Of a stretch of DNA of 5,385 nucleotides, positions 4,454 through 5,385 are shown one piece after another. Origin of the DNA: an uncultured Fibrobacterota bacterium (GTDB lineage: Bacteria > Fibrobacterota > Chitinivibrionia > Chitinivibrionales > Chitinispirillaceae); assembly GCA_903888815.1 (NCBI GenBank), contig CAISVC010000385.1, positions 1 to 5,385 of the forward strand, written 5' to 3'. Positions within the stretch are counted from its first letter, which is position 1. Each line of letters begins with the position of its first letter. Made by a program: the position numbers and the translations under genes. A model generated the notes under the pieces. The model made no database searches. It was not told where the DNA came from and worked only from the letters and a program-made list of their open reading frames with translations.

Positions 4454-4571
4454 GCGGTTTAAACTTTCTCCGCTCACCTTTTCAACCTTTCAACTCTTCA
4501 ACTATTCAACTTTTTTTATTATAGATCCAAATCCATCACCCTGACCGCATGCCCTTCGGACTTCGTGTTCA
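4454..4571. repeat. 118-bp direct repeat, copy B
   Basis: This is the second copy of 3209-3326. Its minus strand carries the last 17 codons of an HNH-like tail, the TAATAA double stop and a (GTTGAANN)x4 tract at about 4482-4513. The identity is highest in the non-coding part, which suggests a fairly recent duplication or gene conversion. Confidence 0.75.
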
Positions 4572-4602
4572 CCCGCCGCTGCTCTTCACAACCGGCATCC
4601 TG
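4519..4602 (-). pseudogene. Relic of an HNH-gene 3' end
   Basis: On the minus strand the frame ending at TAA 4521-4519 reads CEEQRRVNTKSEGHAVRVMD, then LDL and stop. The functional HNH gene ends GTLDTKPEGHEITVMDLDL. The shared pattern is (D/N)TK(P/S)EGH...VMDLDL. Upstream of the cysteine the match fades and the frame enters the SAP-like gene's end. No HNH core is present. It is best read as the remaining tail of a second HNH-like gene or a tail copied from 3274-3326. It overlaps the last codons of the SAP-like gene in another frame. Confidence 0.5.
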
Positions 4603-4793
4603 CCGGTGGTGCGCCTTCCCAGACACTCGCCCCTCCAGCAGCACTGCATCTGGTCGCAAGCGGTCTTTGTCTTGTAGCAGGCCGTATGGCCTTCGACGGC
4701 CTGGATCTGCCTGATAAGCTCATACCTGTCCGGCGACGGGTTGATCACCCCGATCGACGCGGCCTTGCATTGGACCTCATTCCAGCTCAGCAT
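4569..4793 (-). CDS. SAP-like small cysteine-rich protein
   Basis: This 74-residue protein begins MLSWNEVQCKAASIGVINPS and continues with YELIRQIQAVEGH. That is a SAP-like helix-extended-helix motif (residues 4-34), often linked to nucleic-acid binding. A cysteine cluster follows: Cys39, Cys46, Cys51, Cys52 and Cys57, in CDQMQCCWRGECL, possibly binding a metal. The ATG at 4793 is used because GAGGAG lies six bases upstream; a GTG at 4838, overlapping the HD-GYP stop, would add 15 residues. The last 16 residues (GRRTTGRMPVVKSSGG) look foreign: they are encoded across an ACCGGCA-TCC-TGCCGGT palindrome and run into the HNH-tail relic. The original stop may have been just after ECL. It lies 41 bp downstream of the HD-GYP gene and may share its transcript. 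Confidence 0.7.
   Translation of the reverse strand: MLSWNEVQCKAASIGVINPSPDRYELIRQIQAVEGHTACYKTKTACDQMQCCWRGECLGRRTTGRMPVVKSSGG
4591..4607. repeat. Perfect ACCGGCA-TCC-TGCCGGT palindrome in the SAP-like gene's 3' end
   Basis: Seven-base arms surround a three-base loop. Translated on the minus strand it gives GRMPVV, a string I associate with repeat-derived C-terminal extensions. It marks the border where the SAP-like protein stops looking like its family. Confidence 0.5.
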
Positions 4794-4799
4794 ATGAAT

Positions 4800-4805
4800 C
4801 TCCTC
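4800..4805 (-). promoter_or_regulatory. Ribosome-binding site that sets the SAP-like start
   Basis: GAGGAG on the minus strand lies six bases before the ATG at 4793, supporting the shorter start over the GTG at 4838. Confidence 0.7.
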
Positions 4806-4834
4806 ATAATTTGGGTTAAAATGACCTGTAATAT

Positions 4835-5385
4835 TCACACTGCCAGGTTCACTGATATTTCGTTGAACTTTTTCTCCAGTGTGAAAAAAACGTCCACGAT
4901 GTCAGGGTCAAAGTGCGTTCCTTTTTCGTTTAAAATAATTTTGCACGTTTCTTCATGTGAAAAGCCTTTTTTATAGCAGCGGTCGCTCCGCAGCGCGTCA
5001 TAGACGTCCGCAAGGGCCATGATCCGGCCGGACAACGGTATCGCCTCGCTTTGCAGGCCTGCGGGGTAGCCTTTTCCGTTCCATTTTTCATGGTGCGAGG
5101 AGACCATCTGGATGGCGATCTTCAGAAACGACTGGAAGCTCAGCTTTTCATCCGCGATTTTAAGGACCCGCGTACCGTATTCGCAGTGCATTTTTATAAT
5201 TTCAAATTCCTCCGGGGTCAGCTTCCCGGGTTTCTTCAGGATCGAATCCGGGATAGCGACCTTGCCGATGTCGTGCAGCGGGGCCGATTTTACAAGATCT
5301 GAAATATAGGCGGGCACTAAATACGACCGGTATTTAGGCATTTCGGAGAGTCCCTGGGCCAGGAGTCTGACATAGTGCGCTGTCC
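4835..5385 (-). CDS. HD-GYP-domain cyclic-di-GMP phosphodiesterase, C-terminal part (N-terminus beyond the window)
   Basis: The open frame runs through the window edge without a start; 182 residues are visible, beginning TAHYVRLLAQGLSEMPKYRS. The internal ATG at 5341 is not the real start, because the preceding residues fit the first helix of the domain. Diagnostic motifs, numbered from the first visible codon: HDIGK (His37-Asp38, Lys41), His66, SHHEKWNGKGYP (His97-His98; GYP 105-107) and ALADVYDAL (Asp126). These are the metal ligands and the GYP signature of enzymes that hydrolyse c-di-GMP to pGpG or GMP. The order resembles RpfG-type response regulators, so a receiver domain upstream is likely but not visible. 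The C-terminus is complete (GTHFDPDIVDVFF, then a short helix). The protein should be active, as no key residue is missing. It controls c-di-GMP-dependent behaviour such as motility or biofilm formation. Confidence 0.93.
   Translation of the reverse strand, partial: TAHYVRLLAQGLSEMPKYRSYLVPAYISDLVKSAPLHDIGKVAIPDSILKKPGKLTPEEFEIIKMHCEYGTRVLKIADEKLSFQSFLKIAIQMVSSHHEKWNGKGYPAGLQSEAIPLSGRIMALADVYDALRSDRCYKKGFSHEETCKIILNEKGTHFDPDIVDVFFTLEKKFNEISVNLAV

Overview
The window is bacterial chromosomal DNA of moderate GC content. It looks like part of a genome from an uncultured, probably Gram-negative lineage: an RpfG-type HD-GYP phosphodiesterase, a SAP-like small protein, an HNH protein with extra zinc knuckles, a HigBA-like module and many short palindromic repeats. 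Desulfobacterota, Nitrospirota or Omnitrophota-like bacteria would fit, but no ribosomal or marker gene lies in the window, so taxonomy is only an impression.

All well-supported genes are on the minus strand, so transcription runs from high to low coordinates. From right to left they are: the C-terminal part of an HD-GYP c-di-GMP phosphodiesterase (4835-5385, cut by the window edge); a 74-residue SAP-like cysteine-rich protein (4569-4793); a short relic of an HNH-gene tail followed by a tandem 8-bp repeat (4454-4602); a ferritin/rubrerythrin-like diiron protein (3846-4340); an HNH endonuclease (3274-3810) ending in the parent copy of that tail; an unknown 67-residue protein (2812-3015); a DUF6941-like protein (2276-2689); a HigB-like toxin and its XRE antitoxin (1807-2079 and 1479-1841, toxin first, overlapping); and a GIY-YIG nuclease-domain protein (428-745). 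One coding relic lies on the plus strand (about 1188-1316). It resembles the C-terminal DnaA-like helix-turn-helix of REP-associated (Y1_Tnp) transposases.

The left 1.4 kb is mostly not coding and is rich in repeats. A degenerate unit of about 27-31 bp occurs five times on the plus strand (4-211) and at least three times on the minus strand (956-1012, 1340-1370). The GIY-YIG gene therefore sits between arrays of opposite orientation. A 62-63 bp dimer of the unit (39-100) reappears inverted at 956-1018. A 15-bp palindromic motif occurs at 427-441 and 1301-1315 and supplies the stop codon both of the GIY-YIG gene and, on the other strand, of the transposase-like relic.

The genes do not form one pathway. 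The functional units are a toxin-antitoxin pair with its own promoter, a possible two-gene unit of unknown function (67-residue protein plus DUF6941), a closely spaced ferritin-like/HNH pair, and an HD-GYP/SAP pair. The most unusual parts are the repeat-flanked GIY-YIG locus and the 118-bp duplication of the HNH gene end and its downstream sequence.
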